This document shows, in pieces, positions 1 through 11,724 of a stretch of 44,864 bases of DNA. Below the pieces are notes generated by a model, which saw only the letters and a program-made list of their open reading frames with translations, was not told the origin of the DNA and did no database searches. Position 1 is the stretch's first letter, and each line of letters opens with the position of its first letter. A program made the translations under genes and the position numbers. This stretch comes from Nemertoderma westbladi (taxonomy: Eukaryota > Xenacoelomorpha > Nemertodermatida > Nemertodermatidae). The stretch is from positions 1 through 44,864 of the forward strand of contig JAUCBJ010000541.1 in assembly GCA_032718475.1 (NCBI GenBank). Reading direction: 5' to 3'.

Positions 1-3000
1 TATATATATAATATATAATAGGCCTATCTGGAATACCGGTATACAGCTTACAGTTTGTAGGATATATAATTCTGAAATAGAATTAATTACAAGTACTGGT
101 ATAATTTCAGCCTAGATTTATAGAAATAAAGATAATAGGCCTATCGTAAATACCGGTATATCAATTATTTCAAATAATTGAATTTCTGTTACTTTAGGGT
201 TACTTTGTTACTTTACTTACTTTATTACCGTTATTTGAGCAGTAGTCCAACTGATATTGAGACCTAATTGTTATATGGTAGGCCTACTATTTATAAATCG
301 TTAGATTTGATTTATAATGTATTTATACCCGTTTTAATGGGTTTAGTCAATGTTTGAAATAAATGTTATTATTTCTGGGGTAATCACTACACAAAGCGGT
401 GCGCTTTTAGTGAAGTGTTACGTATAGGACACTAAAACAAATAATTCTAATTTACCTAAGTTACTTAATACTACAAATTACGTACAATTTGGGTGAGATT
501 ACAATCTCTAAATAAACACAAAAATTTACAAAAAAAACAAAATACGAATTTTTAGGGTAATTTTACAAGAAGTCTACAAACCAGCCTAACAAAGGGTTAG
601 ATAACCGGTTATTACAACGGACAGGGTACTACGGTATTTGAAATAATAAGTAGTAGTAAATACACTGCGTTGTCTAGATAGGAAAATACCACCGCCTGAC
701 GACCTATAGCCGTATCGCTATAGGTTCTACATTATGTATCACGGAGTGTTCCTACCTAGAAGTTAATAGAGCTAATCGAATGTGCCTATCAACCACTTTA
801 CAACACAGATATAATGTCTACACTAATTACTTCGGAAAGTACTGTACACTAAACCCTAAATTAGGTACGAGTACTTGCATAACAGATAATCAGTAGTTAA
901 ATATACTTGAACAGCTAAAAGAACCACGGCATCTGCTGGAGTGACTGATGCACAAAATCACCAGTCTTTACCTACGCCAAACAGCCCGTGTAGTACCGGG
1001 GTTAATTTAACTATAACGGTATGTATAACAAACACAATTACTGTAGGAACAAACTTGGGGAATGAATGTTGCGGATAATCGCATAAACTCTGAATAATAA
1101 ATATTACGCTACGCGTACAAACTACTCAAACAAAATGCAGACCGAACACTGACAGACTACTATCAAGCCTAAACAAACTACAGGACATGCAGACTCCGAA
1201 ATGATTAGGGAGTATGCGCTCTAACCCAGTAGTGCGACTTATTCTTTAGTTGGGGGTTTACCTTACCGCGTTCGCTGCCCCTACTTCCTAACCGTACTTA
1301 ATCGGACAAGTGATCTACACACGCTGCAATCCTTTCAGACCTAATAACAGCCAGACAACTATCCAGCCTACAAATTATCTAAATAAATATTATACGCTAC
1401 CCGTACAGACTTACACAAACAAAGTACAGACTAAACGATGGCAGACTACTCTCAAGCCTAAATAAACTACAGGACATGCAGACTCCGAAATGATTAGGGA
1501 GTATGCGCTCTAACCCAGTAGTGCGACTTATTCTTTAGTTGGGGGTTTACCTTACAGCGTTCGCTGCCCCTACTTCCTAACCGTACTTAATCGGACAGGT
1601 GATCTACACACACTGCAATCCGTTCAGACTTAACAGCAATCAGACAACAGCTCAGCCTACAAATCGTCTGCACAATCTGATCAGGTTTACACGCCTTCTG
1701 TTCAATACTGGCCTACAAACAAATAAAACTGACAGAAATAGGCCTAAGTAAAATCCCAATAAAAACCAGGCGTCCCCGATTAATTATTAAGACCTACCGG
1801 CATATATAATCAAATCGAATAATACTGCTGTACTTATACGGAAGTACCGGTTAGGACAGTTGGGCCTACTGACCTACAGATGGACCGTTCAGGTTTACCG
1901 GTTGACCGGTACTTTCAACTTTATTGCTTACCGCAATAAAGAAGACATATATCCTTTAATGTTCGCGCTTTCAGACCTTTGGCAGTTTAACCCGCCAAAT
2001 TAGGATGTCTTCTAGATATTAAATCGCTTTTTAGCCTATGACAAATATTTGATTCACTACACTAGTCGAAACCAATCTGTGCGCGATCATTCACCCGCTG
2101 GATATTCCCGGGAGATTGGGTTCGACGGTTTAATTTTATTGCTATGTAAGCCTAATGTATTATTCGACTGACAGTATTATATAATCTCTGACAATATTAT
2201 TTACCTTCGGGAATATTAACAGTTCCTTTAGGACGTGGCGCTTTATCTATATAAACAGAGTTATGACTTAAACTACTCACAACGATATGGCTTAATTATA
2301 ATTCACATATATGGCGCATTCTTTAGGAATTGCTTCTTTAACAGACTCACTCATACACAATGCTGCACAATACTGCACACTAATCTGCCAATCTTCACTG
2401 ATTTTAGTCACATATAAAAGGAACACAGACTGACTCATGTAGGGTCTATCAAATAACATTAGATTCACTTCGAACCACTTTAACATAAGTCACAATCGTT
2501 TATCTGTAACCCTTCTCTCTTACCTTCGGTATATCAAGAATATTGGGTTTCGGGGTTATTTATCGTTATTCCAATACAATAATTCATCAACCAATATAAT
2601 GAATAACCGACAACAAATAGCAGTATAAAACAACAACTGAACACTGATTGTTATGAGTTGCAATGTTTCAGCAGTCAGTATGTATGATCAGTTAGCAGCG
2701 ATTAAAAGTCAGGTAGTTAAAGGATATATGTCCTTATAATTAAACCTACTAGTGTAAGATTAAAAACTGAAAACACGGAGGTGCCAAAGCCGGTTCTTAG
2801 GCTCTGGGCAAAAACATAACACTGAACTACTGAGTTTCTGTATATACCTCCAACACAGAGACAACAAACGCTCTGATTGGTCAACCTGAACAACGAGAGA
2901 ACAGAGAAACAAAGAAACGTCGATGTGGCAATATCAGCTGCTAGCCGTCGTCATGGTAGCGACACTGTTTTCAAGAGTATCGAGCTTTTACGTCACGGAA

Positions 3001-3319
3001 TTACGGATTATGTCCTCTAAAGTACAAATACAGAAGAAATAGCTTTTATGTCCGCTAAAACACCAGTACAGCAAGGACACGGCCTTTTTATGCCTGGTAA
3101 ACCAACTACAGAGTACTTTACGGGAAAAATAAGGAAAAATAACCGGACAATTCAGCAAAAGCTTTTACACCCCCGAATGTATCAGTTAAGTTCAACATAA
3201 TGGTAAAAACGTAAATAAACAAACTAATAAGAATATTCACGATTACGATACTTTTAAAATATCTAATAAATGTAAAAGTATGTAAAAGTAAGTAAAAGGA
3301 TTGTAGTTTATCCGGAGAA
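1..3319. other. AT-rich intergenic DNA, no gene recognised
   Basis: No open frame here resembles a known protein or has convincing splice structure. Short motifs such as AGGCCTAT and TACCGGTA recur. The only clear structure is a 289-bp direct duplication at about 1097-1670, listed separately. Promoter or UTR sequence of the downstream genes could lie here, but nothing supports a specific call. Confidence 0.6.
1097..1670. repeat. 289-bp tandem duplication
   Basis: Two adjacent copies are offset by 289 bp; for example the string beginning caggacatgcagactccgaa occurs at 1181 and again at 1470. The central ~130 bp of each copy (from about 1181 and 1470) is nearly identical, with single differences such as ccgcgtt versus cagcgtt. 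The outer parts are more diverged, so the duplication is not recent throughout or has been partly homogenised. No open frame is shared by the copies. Confidence 0.85.
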
Positions 3320-3322
3320 AGC

Positions 3323-4200
3323 ATTGTTAAAAATATTATTGCAAAAGTTAATGGCAGACTAAAGTTTCTTTATCGACATAAAAATAGCCTAAATTTTAAT
3401 TCTCGTAGGTTGCTTTCTTCATCTTTAATTCAATGTCATATTGACTATGCAAGTTCATCTTGGTATGAAGGCTTAACTAAAAATCTCAAAAATAGGTTAC
3501 AAACAGCTCAAAACAAGGTAGTACGTTTTATTAATGATTATAAACCACGTCACCATTTAACCCCTGAAGATTTTAATCAGTCTGGTTTAATTCAAGTAGA
3601 CAGTAGAGTAAAGCAGCTTCGGCTCAACCATGTACATAAAGTTTTCAATGATAACTGCCCTAAATACTTAAATCAAAAATTTACCAAACTGAGTGATACA
3701 CATTCATACGGCACCAGAGCCAGCACATCAAATTTTTATGTTCCCAATTGTATATCCTTTGAAAGCGAAACGTTTTTCTTTAATGGAATAAAGAATTGGA
3801 ATTCCTTACCGAATAACATTAAAAATATTAAAAATGAACATGCCTTTAAGTCTGCAGTAAAATCCCATCTCCAAGACCAGTGCAAATTCTTATATAGCAG
3901 TATTTAGTTTAGTTCAATATTAAATAGGTGCATGTGCAATAATTAGTAATAATGTTCAATTTTGTATTTCTTGTATCTTATTTAGTTTAAATTATATAAT
4001 TATTCTATATACATTAGTTAGTTTAGTTTGTATTGGTAACCAAGTAACTTGAAGGACCCCCTTGGAAATAAGCTGCAAAGCTTTAGGGGTTATCCTTTAT
4101 GTTATGTTGGACAATACTTACTATACATTAATAATTTTACTGAGTTAATGTATTGGTTTCTATTGTTTGCATAATATATAAATAAATCTATCTATCTATA
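3323..4200 (+). mobile_element. CR1/L2-like LINE, 3' fragment
   Basis: An open frame from about 3326 to 3907 encodes the C-terminal thumb/tail of a non-LTR reverse transcriptase. The signature is a SSSLIQCHIDYASSSWY stretch followed by LQTAQNKVVRFI and, near the end, FFNGIKNWNSLP, the pattern typical of CR1/L2/Jockey-type elements. It is followed by a ~290-bp 3' UTR and a microsatellite-like tail (atctatctat near 4186-4200). The palm and endonuclease domains are missing, so the copy is 5'-truncated as usual for LINEs and is not mobile by itself. Family assignment is by recalled motif pattern, not by search. Confidence 0.8.
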
Positions 4201-5133
4201 AAGGTCTTTTTGGTTAAATTTTCTAAAATTGTATAAAATCGTTTGAAAATCATTCTAAAAAATATAGTTGACGTGTAAGTTGACATAAAATATAGATACA
4301 TACATACACTGTCGTCGCTTTACTAAAATTTATTTATTTAAGTTAAAGCGAAGTGAATTAAAATCTTAAAATATTTAAAAATGAGTTTTAATGGTTAAAG
4401 CTCTCAACAACGCAAATAAGTAGTTAATAGGGCTCTAACTCAACTGGCTGACTGTAACTTACTGATAGCAGTAACATTATTGGTAATGGACTACGTGGTA
4501 GAATACACTAACATTAAAGTCATTAGATAACTTTTATTGATTATAATTTGCGTAGGTACGTACGTAAGTATTTTAGACAGTAGCAGTTGAAATCGATGTA
4601 GATGTTTTATTGTTCCTTGTTTTATTATTCGGTTTTAACTAATTGTTGTATTTTTTTTGTTTCCAGGTCTTGGGTTTAATGCAGTCCTTTGTTGTAAGAA
4701 TTAATAAATATTGTGCTGTTTTATAATATGTTTATTGCTTCATATTGTATTATTTTTTGTAAAAACCCAATTATTAATTATTACAATTACGATGTACCGG
4801 TACCGGAAATAAAACTCAACCCAAACCTGCAAACCCTGAAACTGTTTAATTAAAGCTGAGGTACAGCAGTACAGAACGGCGTAAAAGAAGAAGATAATGT
4901 ATAACTATAATCAGATGATGACTAATAGATATCGATAATGGATTTCGTATTTCAGGTAATGTAGAAGTTCAGAAGTTGCCTAAAATAATTTCACGATTAA
5001 CACGTTCCGATTTCGCACAGGCATCTCAGCATCTACAATGGGCTCCTACCCTGCTACCGGTAGGCCAAATACAATCAAGTAATCAATCCACAATCGGCAT
5101 TTATTCGCATCCTGTTATCCCGCAGACGCAAAG
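4201..5133. other. Intergenic DNA upstream of Pelota
   Basis: AT-rich and without a recognisable coding segment. It should contain the Pelota promoter and 5' UTR. I see no convincing TATA box. Pyrimidine-AG motifs (for example near 4665) could be splice acceptors for a 5' UTR intron, but there is no paired donor I can defend. Confidence 0.4.
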
Positions 5134-6291
5134 ATGAAGCTCATAGGTAAACACTTCGATAAAGATGGCCAAGGTCAAGTCACTCTAATCCCCGAAGATT
5201 CCGAGGACATGTGGCACGCGTACAATCTAGTCGCCAACGGGGACTCCCTTAGGAGTACAACGGTTCGCAAAGTGTGCACCGAGAGCGCGACTGGCAGCAC
5301 CAGTAGTAACCGCGTACGAACCACGCTCACGATATCCGTGGAGGGCGTCGACTTCGACGGACAGGCCTGTTTGCTCCGTGTCCGCGGTCGCAATATCCAA
5401 GAGAACCAGCACGTGAAGATGGGCGCTTACCACACGCTAGACTTGGAGTTAAACCGAAAGTTTACCCTCGCGAAACAGGTGTGGGACGTGGTAGCGATCG
5501 AACGAGTTGAGTTGGCTTGTGACCCCTCGCAATCCGCCGATGTGGCCGCTATCGTTATGCAAGAGGGTCTAGCCAACGTCTGCCTAGTAACCCCGTCTAT
5601 GACGATAGTCCGCGCGAAGATCGAGACGGTTATCCCTCGCAAACGTCGAGGCAACTGTAGCCAACACGATAAATCCCTAACGAAATTCTACGAATCCGTT
5701 CTACAAGCTTTATTGAGACACTTAAACTTCGATGTTCTAAAATGCGTTATAATTGCCAGTCCTGGATTCGTTAAGGATCAATTCTATGAATATATGTATC
5801 AAGAAGCAGTAAAAAGCGACAATAAACTTCTATTTGAGAACAAACCTAAGTTTATGCTTGCCCACTGCTCCTCTGGATACAAACACTCTCTAAAGGAACT
5901 CTTTACTGATGTAAACCTCCAGGCCAGACTGGCGGACACTCGAGCCACTGCCGAGATCCGCGCGCTGGACGACTTCTACAAGATGTTACACGATGATTCC
6001 GACAGGGCGGCCTACGGAGAGGAAGCGGTGAACAAGGCGGTAGACAACCAGGCAGTGGAGGTACTCCTTTTAACTGACAATCTATTCCGGTGTCAAGACG
6101 TTAACAAGCGGAAGTCGTACGTCCGCTTGGTCGAGGAGGTTAGGGAAGTTGGCGGGGAGGTCCGAATCTTCTCTAGTTTACACGTGTCCGGGGAGCAGTT
6201 GGCCATGTTGTCAGGGATCGCAGCTACTCTCAGATTCCCAATGCCGGAGTTGGATCTTCAAGAAGACGACGACAGCTCCGATGGGGGTTAA
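5134..6291 (+). CDS. PELO: Protein pelota homolog (Dom34), intronless
   Basis: The protein is 385 residues, the normal length for metazoan Pelota. It is an eRF1-like factor without the GGQ motif that works with the GTPase Hbs1 to recognise stalled ribosomes in no-go/non-stop decay and ribosome rescue. Seen in the sequence: a start MKLIGKHFDKDGQGQVTLIP (N-terminal Lsm-like domain), the basic IPRKRRG motif at residues ~167-173, the central-domain hallmark ASPGFVKDQF at ~208-217, HCSSGYKHSLKEL after it, and the C-terminal RIFSSLHVSGEQL at ~344, ending in an acidic DDDSSDGG tail as in other Pelotas. The start has A at -3 and matches the family N-terminus. The whole ORF is a single exon, unlike the intron-rich gene nearby, and is clearly richer in G+C and CpG than its flanks. 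A polyadenylation signal lies 168 bp past the stop. Confidence 0.97.
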   Translation: MKLIGKHFDKDGQGQVTLIPEDSEDMWHAYNLVANGDSLRSTTVRKVCTESATGSTSSNRVRTTLTISVEGVDFDGQACLLRVRGRNIQENQHVKMGAYHTLDLELNRKFTLAKQVWDVVAIERVELACDPSQSADVAAIVMQEGLANVCLVTPSMTIVRAKIETVIPRKRRGNCSQHDKSLTKFYESVLQALLRHLNFDVLKCVIIASPGFVKDQFYEYMYQEAVKSDNKLLFENKPKFMLAHCSSGYKHSLKELFTDVNLQARLADTRATAEIRALDDFYKMLHDDSDRAAYGEEAVNKAVDNQAVEVLLLTDNLFRCQDVNKRKSYVRLVEEVREVGGEVRIFSSLHVSGEQLAMLSGIAATLRFPMPELDLQEDDDSSDGG

Positions 6292-6458
6292 ACTACCTAT
6301 AATTATTATAAATGTTTGTAATGTTTATCTACCTACAGCTCTCTCTGGCATTGGGGTGGGTGTTTAGGTATACATTGTGTTTAATTCATTCACAGTCTCT
6401 TGAGTGAGATATTTATTACTATTTAATATCATAATGTCGTGTAAATATAAAAATGGTA

Positions 6459-6464
6459 AATAAA
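6459..6464 (+). terminator. Poly(A) signal AATAAA of Pelota
   Basis: Canonical AATAAA hexamer on the coding strand 168 bp after the Pelota stop codon; another AATAAA follows near 6573. No genomic poly(A) run follows it, so there is no direct retrocopy signature. Confidence 0.6.
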
Positions 6465-6599
6465 AATAATAATAATGTTACTCTGATACGATTTGTCACC
6501 GTTAATTTTATTTTGAAAATTTGAATTCTATACTTTATTATTTATTATACTGTAATACTCGACGCATTGAAAAATAAAAACCATTGAGTGCCATTGATA

Positions 6600-7240
6600 T
6601 TAATGGGGTGCATCTCTGCCTTACACCCTTAAATTTTAACTAAATGAGTACAGGAGTTTCCTCTGGGGAGTATAGTTCTGGGGGGACCGCGCTAGAAATA
6701 AGTCGTCAGACTTTGTGCACTGTGATAACTTTAGGGCTCCTAGAATTCTGGAAATAAAAAAAAAATACGAATCAAGGAATCAATTTGTCCTGTCATCGGT
6801 CACTATTTAAATTAATTTTATCATTATCTGTGAGTGGCTAATCTTATAAACAGTCTAAATGCCATGAGGTATAAGTGATGTGCTTCAGCTATTATTTAGA
6901 CAGACCCACAGACAGTCTGGGTGGTATCAAGCGGGAAAGCTGACCTCGGGAATGAAATTACCGACTGTGGAAACCCCCAGAGTAAGAATTTTGAGAAAGG
7001 GAGGAAACTTGACGCAAATCAGCTGTTATTTGCATTGATTTTCCCTTGGGCAGGGATGCATTTTGATTGCGTGGAATGGGGAACGGTCACAACCCAAACC
7101 AACGCCCCCCCATCCGAGAATTTTAGTTATATACCAATACCTTATATACGTATTGCGTTTGGAGGGTTAATAACAGAATCAATATCTTGTTTAGTTTAGT
7201 TGTATTACGGAAATAAAGCGCTAGGAGCCCTGTAACTTTC
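6600..7240. repeat. Dispersed repeat copy 1 and surrounding repeat-like DNA
   Basis: The stretch around 7015-7080 (atcagctgttatttgc ... ttttgattgcgt) matches the repeat found at 22200-22260 and, in part, 16640 and 43650. Flanking it, the motif agggctcctag near 6733 recurs inverted near 7222 (ctaggagccct), suggesting ends of a degraded element. The 92-codon frame inside (6921-7199) looks fortuitous. Confidence 0.5.
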
Positions 7241-7818
7241 TATACTTAAATTGCACACTTAATTAATTATCATTCCTTGTGCAACATTAATTGAACCTGA
7301 TGTTAGGCTTATTGTTAATACCAGACCAATACACCACATACTACAATAGACGATTCGCCCCTCCCACCTAATTTTTCTAAAACTCTTAACTGATTTCATG
7401 AAATTTTGATCAGATATAGTTTGACCTCCCTTTAGTGCAGTTAGTGTAAGTTTTTATTTTTTCCACCAGATTCAGATATTTAGTTTAAAGATTTGGAATG
7501 ATCACATCGCTTTCTATCTGTATCGTCATCTACAACAGAATTGAACAACAAAATTGCCAAGTGCCTAATTATAAAACTTTATATTCATAGAAAGATTTGG
7601 CTTATTAAATGTTATACTTTACATATCTTGGCAAGTACTTGTTAAGAAGATAGTAAGTCGACTTTACAAGTACTTAGTATGTGTAGCAGGGATTTTCAAC
7701 AGGGTTATTTATTTATTTATTGACTGTAAATAATGATGATCACTTAAATAATTAAAATTTGCTGCGCACATTAAAATATGTATAAATTGAGATGAGGAAC
7801 AAAGAGATTTGCCGCACA

Positions 7819-8367
7819 CTACTACTACTACAGTACTTAGGATCGGTATGCTGCATTGCAACTGCATTTTTAAGAATGCTGTGCCGGCCTGTCGACAAAA
7901 TTGCGCCGCCACAACTCCCTACATCCATGACATTTGCTAGATCATCCGCATCTTCAAGGCCAGTGTCCTTTAAGATGCGTCTCAAGAAAGTCATGGGCTG
8001 TCCACCATGCTTATTCACTCCATGAGGCTGCAAAAGCACAAGATTATGCACTGGCTGGTCCTCACAGCGAAAGCAATGTCCAGCAAAGCGGAGGCGACTT
8101 TGTTCCAGTGTCAAGCTTGGGGTAACCAATAAGACACCTCCAATGTTATATAGTGTCTGGTTGGAGATGTGTGCATTGTACTTGACACAATGAACCCGGC
8201 GTAGCATTCTTGTGAATGTGCCATCCAGAGATTTGGTATCCTCAGCAGTTAGAGCCCAGCATGGACTCCCATGGAGCAGTACTGGAACTACTGCTGCTCT
8301 AAATAATCGGACCTTAAGTTTGCGATTAATTCTCGGTGACCTGGAAAGCCTATTCAGGGCTGCCCAT
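7819..8367 (-). mobile_element. LINE B copy 1, 3' fragment (5'-truncated)
   Basis: On the minus strand this matches the last ~0.55 kb of the LINE B copies at 24.2 and 40.4 kb: the C-terminal region with MLRRVHCVKYNAHISNQTLY, LRFAGHCF and the closing LRRILKDTGL. The 3' tail is a (TAG)n run, read on the plus strand as ctactactac at 7821-7834, the same tail as the other copies. Frame disruptions after LANVMD show decay, and a short internal deletion (ttccaaatcc) is present near 8342. It lies between Pelota and KIF9. Confidence 0.9.
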
Positions 8368-9153
8368 TGACTAAACTAGCTTCAGCTACAGTCGATTTCT
8401 GTTGACTTCATCCCTAGCAAATATTATTTTCTTTAAACAAAATTATTTTCTTTTTAAATTAAGAAACAAAAACAACTATGAAAAATGTTTTCCTTATGAA
8501 ATTAAATTAAAAACTGAAATGTTCTACTGTATAAAACTACATTAATGGTGACGGTCTGATGAATGGAGGATAATAAATATACGGGCCTCATGGGCTCAAT
8601 TACTACTTATACTATTACTACTCTCTGAAATAAATTAATGTTTAATGGTTGTTTTCCTTCCGCAATACGGTACTTTGCATAATTTGGAGGCTACAGTTTA
8701 TTTATAGGAGTAATTGTTATTATTTAACGTATGATTCAACTCAAGTTGTATTTAATATACGCGAAAATAAATGGTGCCAGAATTGCCGTGGTTACTTAGC
8801 AACGAGTAAAGCACATTAATATAAATCAATAGTGAGTGTGAGGTACCGTACTGACAGGCATACAGTTGATTGAGTTTACTTGCTACAATTCAGCAATATA
8901 CAATATCATAGTGGTGTCTGGTGTGGTGCGTTGTGTAGGATGAGATAGATATAGACAATATTCTTATAAAACAAGTGGTTTACGGGTACTACTCTTCATA
9001 GAGATCATAAATCACTCGAGATCATAATCATTTACTGTTTTATGTACCGGTAATCATAAATAATTCTGCATTTATCGTTATGTTCGAGGTTTGAGATAAA
9101 AACACTCTAACTTAGTGCTGTTTATTATATATTTTACTACTGTTGTACTCAAG
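8368..9153. other. Intergenic DNA upstream of KIF9
   Basis: AT-rich, with no recognised coding sequence. It should contain the KIF9 promoter and 5' UTR; no element can be assigned with confidence. Confidence 0.4.
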
Positions 9154-11493
9154 ATGCAGGTAAATAGATCAAACAAAGTTAATGTGGTGGTTCGAACTCG
9201 ACCAACATCAAAGTTCGACTACGAGTCGATCGAATTCCTACCGGATAACCGAACCATAAAAGTACAAAGCCGACGGGAGGTGGAAGACCACAACTTGGGT
9301 GGACGGGCGGTAAACAACCAGGCAAATGGATGGACATTCCAGGTGGACGGGATTCTACACAACTCCTCACAGGAGACCGTCTACGAATACATCGCGCAGG
9401 ATATTGTGTCGCAGACCTTCGACGGATACAACGGGACGTTGATGTGCTACGGACAGACGGGTTCGGGGAAGACCTTCACGATGACTGGGGCCACCGAGAC
9501 ATACCAACACCGAGGAATCATACCGCGGGCGCTAAACCAGGTCTACCGAGAGATCGAGGCCCGCCCCGACTATTCGATAGCAGTTCGGATCAGCTACCTC
9601 GAGATCTACAACGAGATGATGTTCGATCTGTTGTCCACGCTGCCGGAGACGCCTAACAACGCGCCCGCTATGGTCGTCATGGAGGGCGACCACGGCATCG
9701 AGATAAAAGGTCTGTCGTCGCATCGCGCTGCCTCAGAGGAAGACGCGTTGAACCTCCTATTTGAGGGAGAAACGAACCGCGCCATATCGGAACACACGCT
9801 CAACGCGCGCAGCTCCCGCTCCCATTGCATCTTCACGGTCCTCATAGAAACCCGATCGCGGACATCAAGCTCATCCAGATACACAACATCCAAACTAAAC
9901 TTCGTCGATTTAGCGGGTTCTGAACGACTCAGTAAGACCGAGTCCGCCGGAAAGGTCAAGCAGGAAGCCATGTACATCAACAGGTCGTTAACCTTTCTGG
10001 AGCAGACGATATTAGCGTTGTCGGACCGTCGCAGAGACCACATTCCCTACCGACAGAGCAAACTTACCCACGTCCTTAAGGATTCGATCGGTGGCAACTG
10101 CAACATGACGATGGTCGCCAATATCTGGACGGAGAACCGACAACTCGAAGAAACTACATCGACGCTTCGCTTTGCCCAAAGGATGATGAAGGTCCCGGTG
10201 CAACCGACTATTAACGAACAAGTCGACGCCGAACGGATGGTGTTGCAACTCCGCGGCGAGGTGGCCTCCCTCCGCCAGGAACTCGTGCTTCACGACACGC
10301 TCGCCAACAAGTCGGGCAGCTACGCGCCCTTGAGCGACGCGCAACTCCGTGAGATCGACCGACAAGTCCGTCGTTACGTCGACGGCGACGCGGACGACAT
10401 CGACGTCGTCAACCTCCGACAGATCCGCGCAGTGTTCGCCGCCTTCCGCTCGGTAGTCGTCGGACTCGGAACCGAGATAGAGGAGCGGCTCCGCGCCAAG
10501 TTCGAGTTGCTGGAGAAACAGGAGGAAGTTGTTGAACCGGCTGTCAAGGGGTCCGAAGTTGCCGGCGAGTCGGAAGGTGTCGGGGAGACGGACGGGCGTG
10601 GGTTCGGGGTGGGTGTAGCGCCAGTCGCTAACGCCCGCACCTCTAGCTCGATATTGACGTCGTCGAAACGCTCGAAAAGATCGCGAAGTCGCGAGAAAGG
10701 AGCAGAGTTCGGCGTCGCCGCGGCGCCGAGTGGGGCGACGGCGGCGCCCAGCGGCGTGTCGGTGGCGTCCGCCGCACCCGAACGCCCCAGCACCCCGCCA
10801 ACCCGCACCGCCGCCTTCGAGGACTACCGGAACGACGCCGGAATAGAACTCGCTACGATCCTCGCCGAGAATAAACACATCCTCCTCGAGAAGAAGGACG
10901 CGTGTCGCGAACTCGCGAAACGAATCAACTCGACTAAACAGTCGATCGATGAGGTCCGCGTAGACGTGGAGAGTAAACGCAACCAGCGGATCGAGGAAGG
11001 CGAGTATCTAACGGAGAACGGAGACCCGATTATAGGCGAGGAGGAATACTTCCTGATTAAACACCTAAAGGAACTCAAGTCGCGGTACCGCGTAGACTAC
11101 GAGGATCTTCGAAACGTCCGCGCCGAGGTTCATTACTGCCAGAAGTTGGTGGATCAGTGTCGGCAACGACTCATTACCGAGTTCGACGGATGGTACAGTC
11201 GGTGTTTCCTGTCTGCGAGCGGCGAGTTCGAGGGGAGTACGGCGGCCGGGGTGGGGTTGGGGGAGCAGCCCGGACGGCGGCTGGACTGCCCCGAGGACCG
11301 GCTGGATGAGATGGAACTCCTCCAGCGGAGGCAGCAGGAACTGCGTCTCCTCCAGGAAGATTCCGCGGTCTACCACCAGGCCAAGATGCGGACCATCGAA
11401 AGGAAGGAGTTGGGTCGTCGTGACTACGGGAGGGATAAGTCACCGGATATGACGTACAAACGACCGGTGAACCAACTCACAATGGCTCACTGA
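9154..11493 (+). CDS. KIF9: Kinesin family member 9-like motor protein, intronless
   Basis: Microtubule motor of the kinesin-9 family, associated with cilia and flagella (central apparatus) in other organisms. From Met at 9154 the protein is 779 residues, close to vertebrate KIF9. Motor motifs are intact: P-loop GQTGSGKT at ~100-107, switch I NARSSRSH at ~217-224, switch II DLAGSER at ~252-258. KIF9-type signatures include VVNNQ-like AVNNQANGWTFQVDGILH, CYGQTGSGKTFTM, LLFEGETNRAISEHTLN and KLTHVLKDSIGGNCNMTMV. A basic, Ala/Ser-rich low-complexity insert (about 480-555) separates the motor/neck from a C-terminal coiled coil. The frame is open 13 codons further upstream, but the Met at 9154 (caagATG) aligns with the family N-terminus. 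It is one uninterrupted exon of 2.3 kb with high G+C and CpG, unlike the surrounding DNA. Confidence 0.93.
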   Translation: MQVNRSNKVNVVVRTRPTSKFDYESIEFLPDNRTIKVQSRREVEDHNLGGRAVNNQANGWTFQVDGILHNSSQETVYEYIAQDIVSQTFDGYNGTLMCYGQTGSGKTFTMTGATETYQHRGIIPRALNQVYREIEARPDYSIAVRISYLEIYNEMMFDLLSTLPETPNNAPAMVVMEGDHGIEIKGLSSHRAASEEDALNLLFEGETNRAISEHTLNARSSRSHCIFTVLIETRSRTSSSSRYTTSKLNFVDLAGSERLSKTESAGKVKQEAMYINRSLTFLEQTILALSDRRRDHIPYRQSKLTHVLKDSIGGNCNMTMVANIWTENRQLEETTSTLRFAQRMMKVPVQPTINEQVDAERMVLQLRGEVASLRQELVLHDTLANKSGSYAPLSDAQLREIDRQVRRYVDGDADDIDVVNLRQIRAVFAAFRSVVVGLGTEIEERLRAKFELLEKQEEVVEPAVKGSEVAGESEGVGETDGRGFGVGVAPVANARTSSSILTSSKRSKRSRSREKGAEFGVAAAPSGATAAPSGVSVASAAPERPSTPPTRTAAFEDYRNDAGIELATILAENKHILLEKKDACRELAKRINSTKQSIDEVRVDVESKRNQRIEEGEYLTENGDPIIGEEEYFLIKHLKELKSRYRVDYEDLRNVRAEVHYCQKLVDQCRQRLITEFDGWYSRCFLSASGEFEGSTAAGVGLGEQPGRRLDCPEDRLDEMELLQRRQQELRLLQEDSAVYHQAKMRTIERKELGRRDYGRDKSPDMTYKRPVNQLTMAH

Positions 11494-11565
11494 TTCCTGA
11501 GGAACTTATTAAACTAATAATAACATTTTAATTAGAAATTATGTTAGTAAAACTACAAAACTGTA

Positions 11566-11571
11566 AATAAA
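11566..11571 (+). terminator. Poly(A) signal AATAAA of KIF9
   Basis: Canonical hexamer 72 bp after the KIF9 stop codon, overlapping a second AATAAA. It lies about 150 bp before the minisatellite separating KIF9 from the convergent titin-like gene. Confidence 0.6.
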
Positions 11572-11724
11572 TAACTAAAAATTTATGTAAATAGATTTCT
11601 AAACGTATTATATTTCTTCTTATTATTATTCGTAAATATTATAATGCATATAATAATTTATATTCCACAAAAACACTTTTTTCCTTATATTTTAATTACT
11701 TCATTAACCCCATAAACAAAAACT

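Noticed and set aside
6921-7199. 92-codon ORF in the Pelota-KIF9 spacer
   Set aside because: It overlaps a dispersed repeat, has no family resemblance and no conserved start or splice context.
10012-10878. Long minus-strand ORFs opposite KIF9 (for example 288 codons)
   Set aside because: Shadows of the G+C-rich KIF9 coding sequence; their composition is Arg/Gly-rich without domains.
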